Notes: generated by a model from the sequence alone, not told the origin. A stretch of 64,000 nucleotides of DNA from Streptomyces olivoverticillatus (GCF_014203555.1 NZ_JACHJH010000001.1:854013-918012); one strand, 5' to 3'; positions 15,531 through 24,228 are shown, numbered from the stretch's first letter. A program made the numbers and translations.

Positions 15531-17150
15531 TCAGCGCAGGCGCAGCGCCCGCAGCGCCCGCAGCCCGTTCGTCAGCAGCTGCGCGTACCGCTCGTCGTCC
15601 AGCCCGAACGCAGGGCCCATCGGCATGATCCGCTGCTCGGCCACCGTCTGGGCCTCGGTGTACTTGAGGATGCCCTCGGAGCCGTGGCGGCGGCCCAGCC
15701 CCGAGTCGCCCATGCCGCCCATGGGCGAGCGCGCGCTGCCGTAGGCGGCCGCATAGGCCTCGTTGACGTTGACCGTGCCGGCTTGCAGTCTGGCGGCGAT
15801 GGCGCGGCCGCGCCGGGTGTCCGTCGTCCACACGCTGGCGTTGAGGCCGTAGGGGGTGGCGTTGGCCTCGCGGACCACCTCGTCCTCGTCGTCGAAGCGG
15901 TAGAGCGACACCACCGGGCCAAACGTTTCCTCCGTGCAGACGGCCATGGGCGGCTGCACGCCGTCGAGGATCGTCGGCTCGTAGAACAGCGGCCCGACGT
16001 CCGGCCGGGCGCGCCCGCCCGCCACGAGCTTGGCGCCCTTGCCGACGGCCTCCTCCACATGCCGGGTGACGGTCTCCAGCTGCCGCTGCGAGACGAGCGA
16101 GCCCATGTCGGCGCCGTAGGCCAGGGCCGTGCCGAGCCGCAGCGCCTTGGTGCGTGCGGCGAAGCTCCGCACGAAGGCGTCGGCCACCGACGAGTGGACG
16201 TAGAGCCGCTCGATGGAGATGCACAGCTGGCCCGCCGAGGAGAAGCAGCCGCGGACGGCGCCGGCCGCCGCCTTCTCCACGTCGGCGTCGCGGAGCACGA
16301 GCATGGCGTTCTTGCCGCCGAGCTCCAGCGAGCAGCCGACCAGGCGATCCGCCGCGCCCCGGGCGACCTCGCGGCCGGTGCGTGTGGAGCCGGTGAAGGA
16401 GACGTAATCGGCGTGCGCCACGACCTCGGGACCGACCACCGGCCCCTCGCCGAGCACCACTTGCCACACGTCCGCCGGCAGCCCCGCCTCGATCAGCAGG
16501 GCGCGCGCCCACAGCGCGGTCAGCGCGGTCTGCGTGTCGGGCTTCATCACGACCGCGTTGCCCGCCGCGAAGGCCGGCAGCGCATCGCCGACGCTCAGCT
16601 CAAGTGGGTAGTTCCAGGGCGCGATCTGGCCGACGACGCCCCGCGGGTGCCGTATCTCGGTGACCTTGGTGAGCACCGGAAGCACGCCGAGGTGGTTCTT
16701 GGGCCGCAGATAGGCCGCGGCCGCCCTGCCGTAGTGCCGGGCCGCGACCGCGACCGCCTGCACCTCCTCGTGCGCGTGCAGCCGCGTCTTGCCCGTCTCC
16801 AGCTGGATCAGGTCCAGCACCTCGGACTGGCGGCGCAGCACGAGGTCGTGGAAGCGCAGCAGCACCGCGGCGCGGGTGCGTACGGGCACGGCGGCCCAGG
16901 CGCGCTGCGCCTCGCGGGCCCGGTCGAAGGCGGCGGCGACCTCCTCGGGCGCGGCCTCGGGCAGCTCGGCAAGGAGCTCTCCCGTGAAGGGGGCGTGGCT
17001 CGCCGTGCGGCCGGAGCCGGTGACGCCCCGGGTCAGCCGGGCGACGAGGGCCGGGGTGACCACATCGGCAGCGGTGCGGGTGCCCGTGGAGGCGACCGGA
17101 TTGCCGTCGGGGACTGGGGCGACTGGTGCGATGTCCTGCGCGTCGGTCAT
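15531..17150 (-). CDS. succinate-semialdehyde dehydrogenase, NADP-type (539 aa)
   Basis: This is an aldehyde dehydrogenase with all key residues. The NAD(P) site includes GVVGQIAPWNYPLELS and FTGSTRTGREVA. The general base lies in LELGGKNAMLV, and the catalytic Cys in FSSAGQLCISIERLYV replaces the usual GQ-C motif exactly. ETFGPVVSLYRF follows. Length and the R-x-Y region match actinobacterial succinic semialdehyde dehydrogenases, which oxidise succinate semialdehyde to succinate in GABA catabolism. A general aldehyde dehydrogenase role cannot be excluded. It lies just upstream of the GMC oxidoreductase gene on the same strand. Confidence 0.88.
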   Translation of the reverse strand: MTDAQDIAPVAPVPDGNPVASTGTRTAADVVTPALVARLTRGVTGSGRTASHAPFTGELLAELPEAAPEEVAAAFDRAREAQRAWAAVPVRTRAAVLLRFHDLVLRRQSEVLDLIQLETGKTRLHAHEEVQAVAVAARHYGRAAAAYLRPKNHLGVLPVLTKVTEIRHPRGVVGQIAPWNYPLELSVGDALPAFAAGNAVVMKPDTQTALTALWARALLIEAGLPADVWQVVLGEGPVVGPEVVAHADYVSFTGSTRTGREVARGAADRLVGCSLELGGKNAMLVLRDADVEKAAAGAVRGCFSSAGQLCISIERLYVHSSVADAFVRSFAARTKALRLGTALAYGADMGSLVSQRQLETVTRHVEEAVGKGAKLVAGGRARPDVGPLFYEPTILDGVQPPMAVCTEETFGPVVSLYRFDDEDEVVREANATPYGLNASVWTTDTRRGRAIAARLQAGTVNVNEAYAAAYGSARSPMGGMGDSGLGRRHGSEGILKYTEAQTVAEQRIMPMGPAFGLDDERYAQLLTNGLRALRALRLR

Positions 17151-17255
17151 GCGGGTGAGCGTATGCGGGTCGGGCCGCTTTTGGTACCCGTCGGTAACAC
17201 GATGTGGCCTGTTCCTGTCACAGGTGGGCCATCTCCGATCCGTCTTCGACCCACC

Positions 17256-18848
17256 TCAGGGCGACGAGACCGGCTTCGTCCGTACGAACGTGGACAGCGC
17301 GGTGTCGAAGTGCCGTTTGCCCTCGGTGGTTTTGCCGACCGGGGCGGACACCCACACGTCGTACATCTTGTCCCCCTCGTCCCAGGCGATGTCGTACGTG
17401 TGCCGCGCGCCGCTCGGCCCCATGTTGTCACCGTCGTTGAAGCCGTCCCAGACGAACTCCCAGGAAGCCGCGCGGTGTCCGAGGTGGTCGGTGCGCTCGA
17501 CCTTGCCCTGGCGGTAGCCGGGGTAGCGGTCGGGGGCGAGGGCGGCGGAGCTGCGCATCGAGCCGATCGGACCGCCCTCTTGGGGGTCCTGGATGAGCAC
17601 GCCGATGCGGAACTCCTTGCCGGGCGAGTAGTAGAAGACGCGCGGCGGTTCGAAGGAGCGGGTGAAGCCGTCGGGCACGGCGAGGGCGAAGCCCGCCGGG
17701 TCCTGCACGGCGTGGTAGCCGTCGGGCGCGGTCACGGAGGCGCTGGTCGGCGGCTCGGAGGGGCGGGACGGGCCGGCCGTGGCGGAGTGCGGGGGCTTGT
17801 CGTCGGCGGGGGCGGTGGTGTCCCGGTCGAGCATCAGGGCGGCGACCGCACCGCCCATCCCGGCGAGCGTGACGACGGCGAGGGCGGCCATCACGGCCAT
17901 CCGGCCCCGGCCGGGCGGCGCGGGCGCGGCGGCCGGCCGGGCTGAGCCGTCGGAGGGCGCGGCCGGCGTCGGGACGCTCGGTGCGGTGGGCGTGTACGGG
18001 GCGGGCGCCGGCATCCGCCCCGACTCCAGGTAGCCGCGCAGCAGCCGCTCCGCCTCCTGCGCGCTCATCCGCCGCTCCGGGTCCCGCTCCAGCAGGCCCC
18101 GTACGACCGGCAGCAGCGGCCCGGCCGCGGTCGGCGGCCGGATCTCGTCGTAAACAACGGCGTGCAGGATGCCGCCGAGCGAGTCGCGGTGAAAGGGCGA
18201 CGCACCACTGAGCGAGGTGCACAACAGCACGCCCAGCGACCACAGATCGGACTCCGGGCCCGCGGGCCCGCCCGACATCCGTTCCGGAGCGGTGTACTCC
18301 GGCGAGCCGACGAACGCGCCCGCCTCCGTGATCGTGGTGGCCCCGGAGACCTGCGCGATCCCGAAGTCCGTCAGCACCACCCGCCCGCTGCCCGCCTCCA
18401 GCAGGACGTTCGGCGGTTTGATGTCCCGGTGCAGCACCCCGCAGGCGTGGGCCGCCCCGAGCGCCCCCAGCATGGCCAGGCCGATCCGGGCCGCCTCCCG
18501 CACGGGGACCGGGCCGTCCGCCGCCAGCAGGTCGGACAGCGAGCGCCCGTCCACCAGCTCCATCACGATCCAGGGGCGGCCGTCCTGCTCCACGATGTCG
18601 TGCAGCGTGATCACGTTGGGATGCTTGATCAGCGCCACCGCGCGGGCCTCGCGCAGCATCCGGTCGTGCTGGGCCTGTGCTTCCTGGGCCGACTGCTGGT
18701 CGCCCGCGTGCAGTTCCTTGACGGCCACCTCGCGCGCCAGCAGCTCGTCGGTGGCACGCCACACGGTGCCCATCCCGCCGCGCCCGATCCGCCGTCCGAG
18801 CCGGTACCGGCCGGCGATCAGACCGCCGTGTGCAGCGAAGGTCCCCAT
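17256..18848 (-). CDS. transmembrane Ser/Thr protein kinase, second copy (530 aa)
   Basis: The ATG at 18848 (MGTFAAHGGLIAGRYRLG) is preferred over the one at 18872, since kinases of this type begin close to the fold. The catalytic domain is complete: GRGGMG (23-27), Lys44, HRDIKPPNVLL (140-150), DFG (161-163) and TAPERM. A Pro/Ala linker and one membrane helix (RMAVMAALAVVTLAGMGGAVAA) lead to an outer domain beginning YHAVQDPAGFALAVPDGF. That start resembles the outer domain of the kinase at 5177-6862. No PASTA repeats are present. It stands alone. Confidence 0.92.
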   Translation of the reverse strand: MGTFAAHGGLIAGRYRLGRRIGRGGMGTVWRATDELLAREVAVKELHAGDQQSAQEAQAQHDRMLREARAVALIKHPNVITLHDIVEQDGRPWIVMELVDGRSLSDLLAADGPVPVREAARIGLAMLGALGAAHACGVLHRDIKPPNVLLEAGSGRVVLTDFGIAQVSGATTITEAGAFVGSPEYTAPERMSGGPAGPESDLWSLGVLLCTSLSGASPFHRDSLGGILHAVVYDEIRPPTAAGPLLPVVRGLLERDPERRMSAQEAERLLRGYLESGRMPAPAPYTPTAPSVPTPAAPSDGSARPAAAPAPPGRGRMAVMAALAVVTLAGMGGAVAALMLDRDTTAPADDKPPHSATAGPSRPSEPPTSASVTAPDGYHAVQDPAGFALAVPDGFTRSFEPPRVFYYSPGKEFRIGVLIQDPQEGGPIGSMRSSAALAPDRYPGYRQGKVERTDHLGHRAASWEFVWDGFNDGDNMGPSGARHTYDIAWDEGDKMYDVWVSAPVGKTTEGKRHFDTALSTFVRTKPVSSP

Positions 18849-18948
18849 GAAGCCATCTTGCCGCACGGCCACGGCCGCTGCGGAGGTCGTGCAGGACGCT
18901 TCACCCCCGTGTCCCTCCTGCCTCCGCGGCGGCCCTGGTGGCCACCCG

Positions 18949-19353
18949 TCAGGTGAAGTCCCGTCGGACGTGGCACAGTCCCCAGATGATGAAGGTGTAC
19001 AGAGCGATCAGGATGATCGACCAGAACGGGTAGTACGGCAGGGACAGGAAGCTCGCGATGATCAGCAGCCCCGCCAGCACCATGCCGCTGACACGAGCCC
19101 ACGTCGCCGCCGTGAACAGCCCGAGGCCCACCACGACGGCCAGCAGCCCCAGGATGAGGTGGACCCATCCCCAGCCCGCCACGCTGAAGTGGAAGGCGTA
19201 GTTGGGGGTGACGACGAATATCTTGTTCTTGGCGATGGCCATGATGCCCTGCAGCACGTCGAGAACTCCGGCGACCACCAGCATCACGGCCGCGAAGATC
19301 GTCACTCCGACTGCCGCCCCAGGGGAGTGGCCAGACTCATTTGTCTGCGTCAT
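18949..19353 (-). CDS. four-helix membrane protein, DUF7144-like (134 aa)
   Basis: The ATG at 19353 (MTQTNESGHSPGAAVGVTIF) gives a short polar start followed by four membrane helices. The fingerprint FHFSVAGWGWVHLILGLLAVVVGLGL is typical of a common Streptomyces membrane family, which I recall as DUF7144. The tail LCHVRRDFT is cytoplasmic. Function is unknown; family members often sit near stress genes. The upstream region to the tRNA carries no other gene. Confidence 0.8.
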   Translation of the reverse strand: MTQTNESGHSPGAAVGVTIFAAVMLVVAGVLDVLQGIMAIAKNKIFVVTPNYAFHFSVAGWGWVHLILGLLAVVVGLGLFTAATWARVSGMVLAGLLIIASFLSLPYYPFWSIILIALYTFIIWGLCHVRRDFT

Positions 19354-19598
19354 GGCATTTCCTCGATTCGCTGCCGACGATCCCTGCCCGGCGGGGGCGA
19401 CGGCCGGTGTCGGCCGTCGAGGCCGGGCAGCACGTATCCAGCGTGCGACGGGGCGGGGACCTGCGCATCTCGGGCGGATCACGGCGGGACGGCGGCGCGA
19501 TCCCAGCGCGGTGGGCCGGGTGCGAAAGACACTCGAACAGGTCGTGTAACATTGCTCCAGCAACGCCGACCGGTGAGTGAAGACCACCGGGGGGCCGA

Positions 19599-19671
19599 GC
19601 GCTCGTAGCTTAACGGATAGAGCACTTGACTACGGATCAAGAGGTTGCAGGTTCGAATCCTGCCGAGCGCA
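19599..19671 (+). tRNA. tRNA-Arg (anticodon ACG)
   Basis: A full cloverleaf can be drawn. The acceptor stem is GCGCTCG with CGAGCGC, the discriminator is A, and the D-arm contains TAGCTTAACGGATAGAGCA. The anticodon stem CTTGA/TCAAG encloses the loop CTACGGA, so the anticodon is ACG (A34 read as inosine). The T-arm contains GGTTCGAATCC. CCA is not encoded. It reads the CGU/CGC codons. Arg tRNA genes are common integration sites, but no integrase or duplicated 3' end is visible here. Confidence 0.97.
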
Positions 19672-19679
19672 CAGCATCA

Positions 19680-19716
19680 GCGGGAGCCGGACGAATTTCG
19701 TCCGGCTCCCGCTTTT
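19680..19716 (+). terminator. terminator of the tRNA-Arg gene
   Basis: A 16-bp perfect inverted repeat (19680-19695 with 19697-19712) starts nine bases after the tRNA and is followed by TTTT. The innermost pairs must open to form a loop. Confidence 0.9.
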
Positions 19717-19787
19717 CGTGTGCACTGCACCTCCGGGACGTCCCCTTAGGACAGAATCCGACCTACTCCCGCCGTAGCTTTCGCTCC

Positions 19788-20978
19788 ATGAGCGCCCTCA
19801 TCCCCCTCCCCCGCATCACCGACGACGAACGCCGCGCGCGCCTCGGCCACCGCCACCTCCTGGCCCCCGGTCGCCGCGCCGGCACCGTCGAGGAGGTGGC
19901 CGACGCCGTCGTCGGGCTGCACGCCAGCGACGCGGCGACCGTGTACCTGTCGGCCTGCGCCCGGCTGTCCGAGCCGTCCCCGGCCGAGGTGGAGCGGGGG
20001 CTGTACGAGGACGTGACCCTGGTGAAGCTGCTCTCGATGCGGCGCACGATCTTCGCGGTGAGCACCGGCCTCGCCCCGTATGTGGATGCCGCGGCCGCCC
20101 GCGCGATCGCCGAGCGGGAGCGCAAGACGCTGCTGAAGAGCCTGCTCGGCTGCGTCGACGCCGCCAGGCCCTGGGACGCCCGGCGGCTCGCCGAGACCGA
20201 GCGCGCGGTGCTGGAGACGCTCGCCGTGCGCGGGGAGGCGACCACGGCCGAGCTGGCCAAGGACGTGCCGGCGCTCAAGGAGCAGATCGTGGCGTCGCCG
20301 GGCAAGCCGTACGAGGGCCGGCAGAGCGTCGGCAGCCGGGTGCTGCGGCTGCTCGCCTCCGACGGGCACGTACGCCGCAGCCGCCCGCGCGGCTCGTGGA
20401 CGAGCAGCCTCTACCCGTGGGCGCTCGTCCCCCCGCTGCCGGAGGTCCCGGTGCGGGAGGCCAAGGCGGAGCTGGCCCGCCGCTGGCTCGCCTCGTACGG
20501 CCCGGCGACGGAGGCGGACCTGAAGTGGTGGACGGGCTGGACGCTGCGCGACACGCGTGCAGCGCTGGCGGACGTGGGCGTGCGGAAGGTCGTCCTGTCC
20601 CACGGCGAGGGCTTCGCCCTCGACGAGGACGCCGACGCCCGGCCCGCGCCCGTAGGCGACTGGGCGGCGCTGCTGCCCGGCCTGGACCCGACGGCCATGG
20701 GCTGGCGCGACCGCGACTGGTACCTCTCGCCCGAGCACGTCCCGTTCCTCTTCGACCGGGCGGGCAACGTCGGCCCGACCGTCTGGTGGAACGGCCGCAT
20801 CGTGGGCGGCTGGGCCCAGCACGCGAACGGCGAGATCGGCTGGCGCCTCCTGGAGGACACCGGCCGCGAAGCGTCCGCAGCAATCGAAACGGAGGCCGCA
20901 CGCCTGTCGGCCTGGCTGGGCGACGTCCGCGTCACACCACGCTTCCGCACGCCACTGGAACGGGAGTTGGTGCGCTGA
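19788..20978 (+). CDS. winged-helix DNA-binding protein, AlkZ/YcaQ-like (396 aa)
   Basis: The protein matches the PF06224 (HTH_42) family of three tandem winged helices: RITDDERRARLGHRHLL at the start, AVVGLHASDAATVYLSACAR, SMRRTIFAVS, and LLPGLDPTAMGWRDRDWYL near residue 300. This family includes bacterial DNA glycosylases such as AlkZ and YcaQ, which unhook interstrand cross-links, but many Streptomyces paralogues are untested. The ATG at 19788 is the first in-frame start after the tRNA terminator. Its 3' end faces the GntR gene 15 bases away. Confidence 0.85.
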   Translation: MSALIPLPRITDDERRARLGHRHLLAPGRRAGTVEEVADAVVGLHASDAATVYLSACARLSEPSPAEVERGLYEDVTLVKLLSMRRTIFAVSTGLAPYVDAAAARAIAERERKTLLKSLLGCVDAARPWDARRLAETERAVLETLAVRGEATTAELAKDVPALKEQIVASPGKPYEGRQSVGSRVLRLLASDGHVRRSRPRGSWTSSLYPWALVPPLPEVPVREAKAELARRWLASYGPATEADLKWWTGWTLRDTRAALADVGVRKVVLSHGEGFALDEDADARPAPVGDWAALLPGLDPTAMGWRDRDWYLSPEHVPFLFDRAGNVGPTVWWNGRIVGGWAQHANGEIGWRLLEDTGREASAAIETEAARLSAWLGDVRVTPRFRTPLERELVR

Positions 20979-20992
20979 CCGATGGCGGGTCG

Positions 20993-21772
20993 CTATTCGG
21001 GGACGAACTCGTACTGAAGCTCGTACAGGTGCCCCGCCTTGACCATGACGGTGACCTCGACCGGCCGCTCGTCGTCGCTGTAGACGACGCGCAGGGTCCG
21101 GAGGACCGGGAGACTGCCGGGCAGCCGAAGGGCGCTGTACTGCTCCTGCGTGGGAACCTGTGCGGAGATCTTGTCGACGCTCAGCCGAGGCGGGAACCCC
21201 AGATCGGCGAGGAGCCTCGGGGTGCCACCCTCGATTTTGCGGGGCTCCGCCATCGCGGTATCGCGGGCGATCTCCAACGGGTAGTACGACTTGACCAGTT
21301 CCACGGGCTCACCGTCCAGGGCGAGCACCTGTGAACGGAGCAGGGCAGTGCCGTCCTCCGCGAGGTTCAGGGCCGCGGCGACGTCCGCAGGGGGAACCAC
21401 TTCGGACACCTCCAGCAGATCACTGCGCGCCTCACCGCCGTGTTCCCCCAACTCGGACAGCCAGCGGTACGGCTCACCGGCCGCTGCCGGCGCCAAGGAG
21501 GCGGCAGGTCGCACGGTCCGCCGACGCCGCTCGCGCACCGTGACGGACGCTCCCGGGCGCCCGATGACCAGACGCTCGTCCTTGAGCAGTTGCAGCGCCT
21601 TCTGCACCGTCGCGTTGGAGGCGTCGAACCGGGCCTTGAGCTGCACGGTGGATGGCAGCTTGGCGCCCGGCGCCAAACTGCCGCTCATGATGTCGTCGCG
21701 CAGGTCCGCGGCAATCCGCTCGTGCAGCGAGCGCCGGTCGACGGCGTCGGCTTCGAATCTGGGCACAGTCAT
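20993..21772 (-). CDS. GntR/HutC-family transcriptional regulator (259 aa)
   Basis: A winged-helix GntR domain (LHERIAADLRDDIMSGSLAPG, KLPSTVQLKARFDASNATVQ, residues about 15-80) is followed by a basic linker (RERRRRTVR). A UTRA ligand-binding domain follows (VPPADVAAALNLAEDGTALLRS, ending HLYELQYEFVPE). It should bind DNA as a dimer and respond to an unknown ligand. Its ATG overlaps the stop of the UTRA-only gene (21769-21772), so both are made from one mRNA. A 20-bp palindrome in the divergent promoter is a good candidate site. Confidence 0.92.
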   Translation of the reverse strand: MTVPRFEADAVDRRSLHERIAADLRDDIMSGSLAPGAKLPSTVQLKARFDASNATVQKALQLLKDERLVIGRPGASVTVRERRRRTVRPAASLAPAAAGEPYRWLSELGEHGGEARSDLLEVSEVVPPADVAAALNLAEDGTALLRSQVLALDGEPVELVKSYYPLEIARDTAMAEPRKIEGGTPRLLADLGFPPRLSVDKISAQVPTQEQYSALRLPGSLPVLRTLRVVYSDDERPVEVTVMVKAGHLYELQYEFVPE

Positions 21773-22311
21773 CCGATCGTCATTTCATAATGCAGCCGTT
21801 GGCGGTGCGCAGGCATGGTCATCACGTCCACCTGAACCGGCCGCCCCCGCCGGTCGAGCGTGAGCCGCGTCAGCTGCAGCACCGGCTCGTCCGGAGCGGT
21901 GCACAGCACTTCCTTCTCCTCCTCGTCCGGCATACGAGCAGTCACGTCCTCGCGAACCGCCGCCCCCGCATATCCGAGTTCGGCGAGCAGGGTGATCGCC
22001 CCTCCGGGGATCTTGGCCGTGCCGGCAAGGGGGGTGCCGCAGGCGATCCCGGCAGGATAGTAGGTGTCCGTCAGCTCGTTGGGCAGGCCGTCGAGCAGCA
22101 TCAGCCGTCGGCGCACGACGACCGTCTCACCCTCGGGCACCCCGAGCAGTCCGGCAACGACCGGCGGTGCGGGCACCTCACCGGCGTGGACGATGCGCTG
22201 GGTGCCCCGCCGCCCCAGCGCGGCCGTCTCCGCGCTCCAGGCATCGGCGGCACCGGCGCTCTTGGGCGTCAGATACGGCATGGAGCTGCTGACCCACTGA
22301 CTGTCGCTCAC
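21769..22311 (-). CDS. UTRA-domain protein without a DNA-binding domain (180 aa)
   Basis: GTG at 22311 has GGGAGGA six bases upstream and is clearly the start; the open frame further upstream runs through the promoter region. The product begins VSDSQWVSSSMPYL and goes straight to a UTRA fold (VPAPPVVAGLLGVPEGETVVVRRR, ending HRQRLHYEMTIG). There is no N-terminal winged helix. It resembles the sensor half of the GntR regulator encoded directly downstream with a four-base overlap. It may form mixed dimers with that regulator or act as a separate ligand sensor. Confidence 0.85.
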   Translation of the reverse strand: MSDSQWVSSSMPYLTPKSAGAADAWSAETAALGRRGTQRIVHAGEVPAPPVVAGLLGVPEGETVVVRRRLMLLDGLPNELTDTYYPAGIACGTPLAGTAKIPGGAITLLAELGYAGAAVREDVTARMPDEEEKEVLCTAPDEPVLQLTRLTLDRRGRPVQVDVMTMPAHRQRLHYEMTIG

Positions 22312-22398
22312 GAGATCCTCCCACGGCCGACGATCCCCCTCTACCGCCTCACACGGTATGCGACCAGCACGCGCCCCACCCTTGAACCCCAAATCTTG

Positions 22399-22418
22399 CC
22401 GCCTTTCATGAAAAGCGG
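22399..22418. promoter_or_regulatory. candidate GntR operator, 20-bp near-perfect palindrome
   Basis: CCGCCTTTCA-TGAAAAGCGG matches its own reverse complement in 9 of 10 pairs, with a perfect TTCATGAA core. It sits in the 153-base divergent region, 47 bases before the 22465 gene and 88 before the UTRA gene. A second pair, TACCG-7-CGGTA (22342-22358), lies nearer the UTRA gene. Confidence 0.5.
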
Positions 22419-22464
22419 TACGGCCTTCCCTGGCTGATACCTCCCAGGGGAAGGTGAGGAGCAA

Positions 22465-22803
22465 GTGGCGTACAGAATCGGCGCTTACGTGGTGGACACG
22501 CGGGAGAACCGGATCGCCCAGGTCATCGGCAACAGGGGAAGCCGCGTGCAGGTGCGACAGTCAGGGGGCGGGCTGGAGTGGGAAGTGCCTTTCCCTTCGC
22601 TTCGGCTGGCGTCCCGGACGGAGCGGGAAGGGGCCGGGGCAAGCGTGCCCGGCTCGCTCGCCGGATGCACGGAGTGCGTCGACCTGGAAGCAGCCCGGAG
22701 GGAGGCCGTGGCCTCCGGCGAAGAGGAAGCCGTGGTGGACGCCACGATCGCCGTGCGCAGTCACTTCCGCGATGCCCATCTGCTTTCCGGGAGGTCGTGG
22801 TGA
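22465..22803 (+). CDS. hypothetical protein with N-terminal beta domain (112 aa)
   Basis: GTG at 22465 follows AGGTGAGGA. The first 55 residues (MAYRIGAYVVDTRENRIAQV, then a second strand set and WEVPFPSLRLA) look like a small SH3-like beta barrel. The second half has CTECVDLEAARREAVASGEE and a helical DATIAVRSHFRDAH segment. Similar proteins occur in Streptomyces beside GntR or XRE regulators, but I know of no function. It is the first gene of the divergent two-gene unit opposite the GntR pair. Confidence 0.7.
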   Translation: MAYRIGAYVVDTRENRIAQVIGNRGSRVQVRQSGGGLEWEVPFPSLRLASRTEREGAGASVPGSLAGCTECVDLEAARREAVASGEEEAVVDATIAVRSHFRDAHLLSGRSW

Positions 22804-23078
22804 CCAGCGGCCCGGCAGATGCCGTCTACGCAGCCGTGGGGTCGGCAGCCCGGTGTGCGCACCGGTCCGGCTGGACACACGCCACGGGCGAATCCCACTG
22901 CAACTGCTGCGGGACGCGGCGCTTCACCCAGTACGGCGCGCTGCGGCCGCCGGGGCTGCCGCAGGCCGTCGCCACGGCCGACCGGGACCCGCGCGCCGCG
23001 GACCGTTCCGCGGCTCTGAATGTGGCCCTGGCCTCCCGTAGGGGTGCCCGCCGGAGCGCATGGCGCTCACCGTCGTGA
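22800..23078 (+). CDS. small Cys-containing protein, DUF6255-like (92 aa)
   Basis: GTG at 22800 overlaps the previous stop (GTGA) and is translationally coupled. ARCAHRSGWTHATGESHCNC followed by CGTRRFTQYGALRPPGLP gives a CxxC pair and an additional Cys/His, as in a small zinc ribbon. The tail is Ala/Arg-rich. From memory it resembles a short Streptomyces family named DUF6255 that occurs next to GntR regulators and natural-product loci. The assignment is tentative, and the last 30 residues look less conserved. Confidence 0.6.
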   Translation: MTSGPADAVYAAVGSAARCAHRSGWTHATGESHCNCCGTRRFTQYGALRPPGLPQAVATADRDPRAADRSAALNVALASRRGARRSAWRSPS

Positions 23079-23121
23079 TCACGGCCGCACCGGCCGCCGT
23101 CACCCCCTGCCCCTCTCCCCC

Positions 23122-24228
23122 TCACAGCCGCGACAGCGATGCCGTGGCGAAGAGGACGTCCTGGACCGCCTCGCGGTCGCCCAGTTGGCCTGCTGCCGCT
23201 TCGTCCGGCGGGATGTGGCCCGCGGCCAGGCGGCAGAACTCCAGGCCGTCCAGGGCCACATGCGCCACTTCCTCCTCCGGGGTGCCCACCGCCCCCGGAG
23301 AGTCCAGCGGGATGTACCAGTGGCCCGCGCCGCGGCCCTCGATTTCCAGGTGGAGGGCGCGGCCCGGGGTGCCGGCCCGGACCAGGCCTCGGGCGGGAGG
23401 GGCCAGGCCCGCGCGGCGGCGGGCCGCGATCGTGTGCGGCAGCATGCGTGCCGCCAGGTCGATCATGCGGTGAAGATGGCTGGAGGACGGTGGTTCGTAG
23501 GGGTAGTCGACGGCCTCGGCGATGTCCTCGGCGTGCACCCAGCATTCGAAGGCCCGGTCGAGGAAGGCATCGCGCAGCGGCAGGCTGAACGGACCGTACT
23601 CGACGGCCAGATCGGCGGCCCGGCCGCCCTCGAAGGACGCTGTCCGTATCAGCGTGTGCCCTTGGTCGCGCCAGGCGGCCCGCACCACCGGCGCGCGAAC
23701 GCCGGACTGTGCCGCCCAGGCCGTCTCCGTGCGCTCCTCGGGGGTGGCGGTGCCGGCGTCGCCCGTCAGGCCCAGGGCATCGGCCACGATGCCGTCCACC
23801 GCGGCCAGATGGCTGATCACCCCGGCCACCGTGGCCTCGCGGGAGACCGCGTCGCGGCCGTCGAACCAGGCCAGGCGGACCGGGGCCTGCCACTCCGTCT
23901 CGCCGATGTCGCGCAGCAGGGCGTCCAGGCGGGCGGCCTCGGCTTCGTAGGGCGCGGCCCAGCCGGGCACCGGAATCCGGGCGGGGCGGCGGCCCAGGGC
24001 GCCGGCGAGGACGCGGGAGCGCAGGGTGGGGTCGAGGTCGAGGCTGTCCTCGGGGTGCAGGAGCGCCACCGCGTCCCGCAGCCGGACGGCCTCCTCGGCG
24101 CACGCGGCGCAGTCGGTCAGGTGCGCTTCGACGGCGGCGGTCTCCTCGGCGGAGCACGCGGCCAGCGCCCAGGCGCCGAGCAGGGACTTGAGGACGGGAT
24201 GGGACGTGATCGCGGACGCCGTGCTCAT
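23122..24228 (-). CDS. zinc-finger anti-sigma factor fused to a mycothiol-enzyme-like domain (368 aa)
   Basis: Residues 1-55 form an anti-sigma zinc-binding domain with the HxxxCxxC motif (EAHLTDCAACAEE). A long DinB/MDMPI-type domain follows (APYEAEAARLDALLRDIGET; GVISHLAAVDGIVADALG), related to mycothiol-dependent maleylpyruvate isomerases. There is no transmembrane helix, so this is a soluble anti-sigma factor. It overlaps the sigma gene by four bases (24225-24228) and should hold that sigma inactive. A thiol or redox signal is a reasonable guess, because both zinc finger and mycothiol domain sense thiols. Confidence 0.88.
   Translation of the reverse strand: MSTASAITSHPVLKSLLGAWALAACSAEETAAVEAHLTDCAACAEEAVRLRDAVALLHPEDSLDLDPTLRSRVLAGALGRRPARIPVPGWAAPYEAEAARLDALLRDIGETEWQAPVRLAWFDGRDAVSREATVAGVISHLAAVDGIVADALGLTGDAGTATPEERTETAWAAQSGVRAPVVRAAWRDQGHTLIRTASFEGGRAADLAVEYGPFSLPLRDAFLDRAFECWVHAEDIAEAVDYPYEPPSSSHLHRMIDLAARMLPHTIAARRRAGLAPPARGLVRAGTPGRALHLEIEGRGAGHWYIPLDSPGAVGTPEEEVAHVALDGLEFCRLAAGHIPPDEAAAGQLGDREAVQDVLFATASLSRL

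Noticed and set aside
19599-19716. Attachment site of an integrated element at tRNA-Arg
   Set aside because: No integrase, no duplicated tRNA 3' end and ordinary chromosomal genes on both sides.
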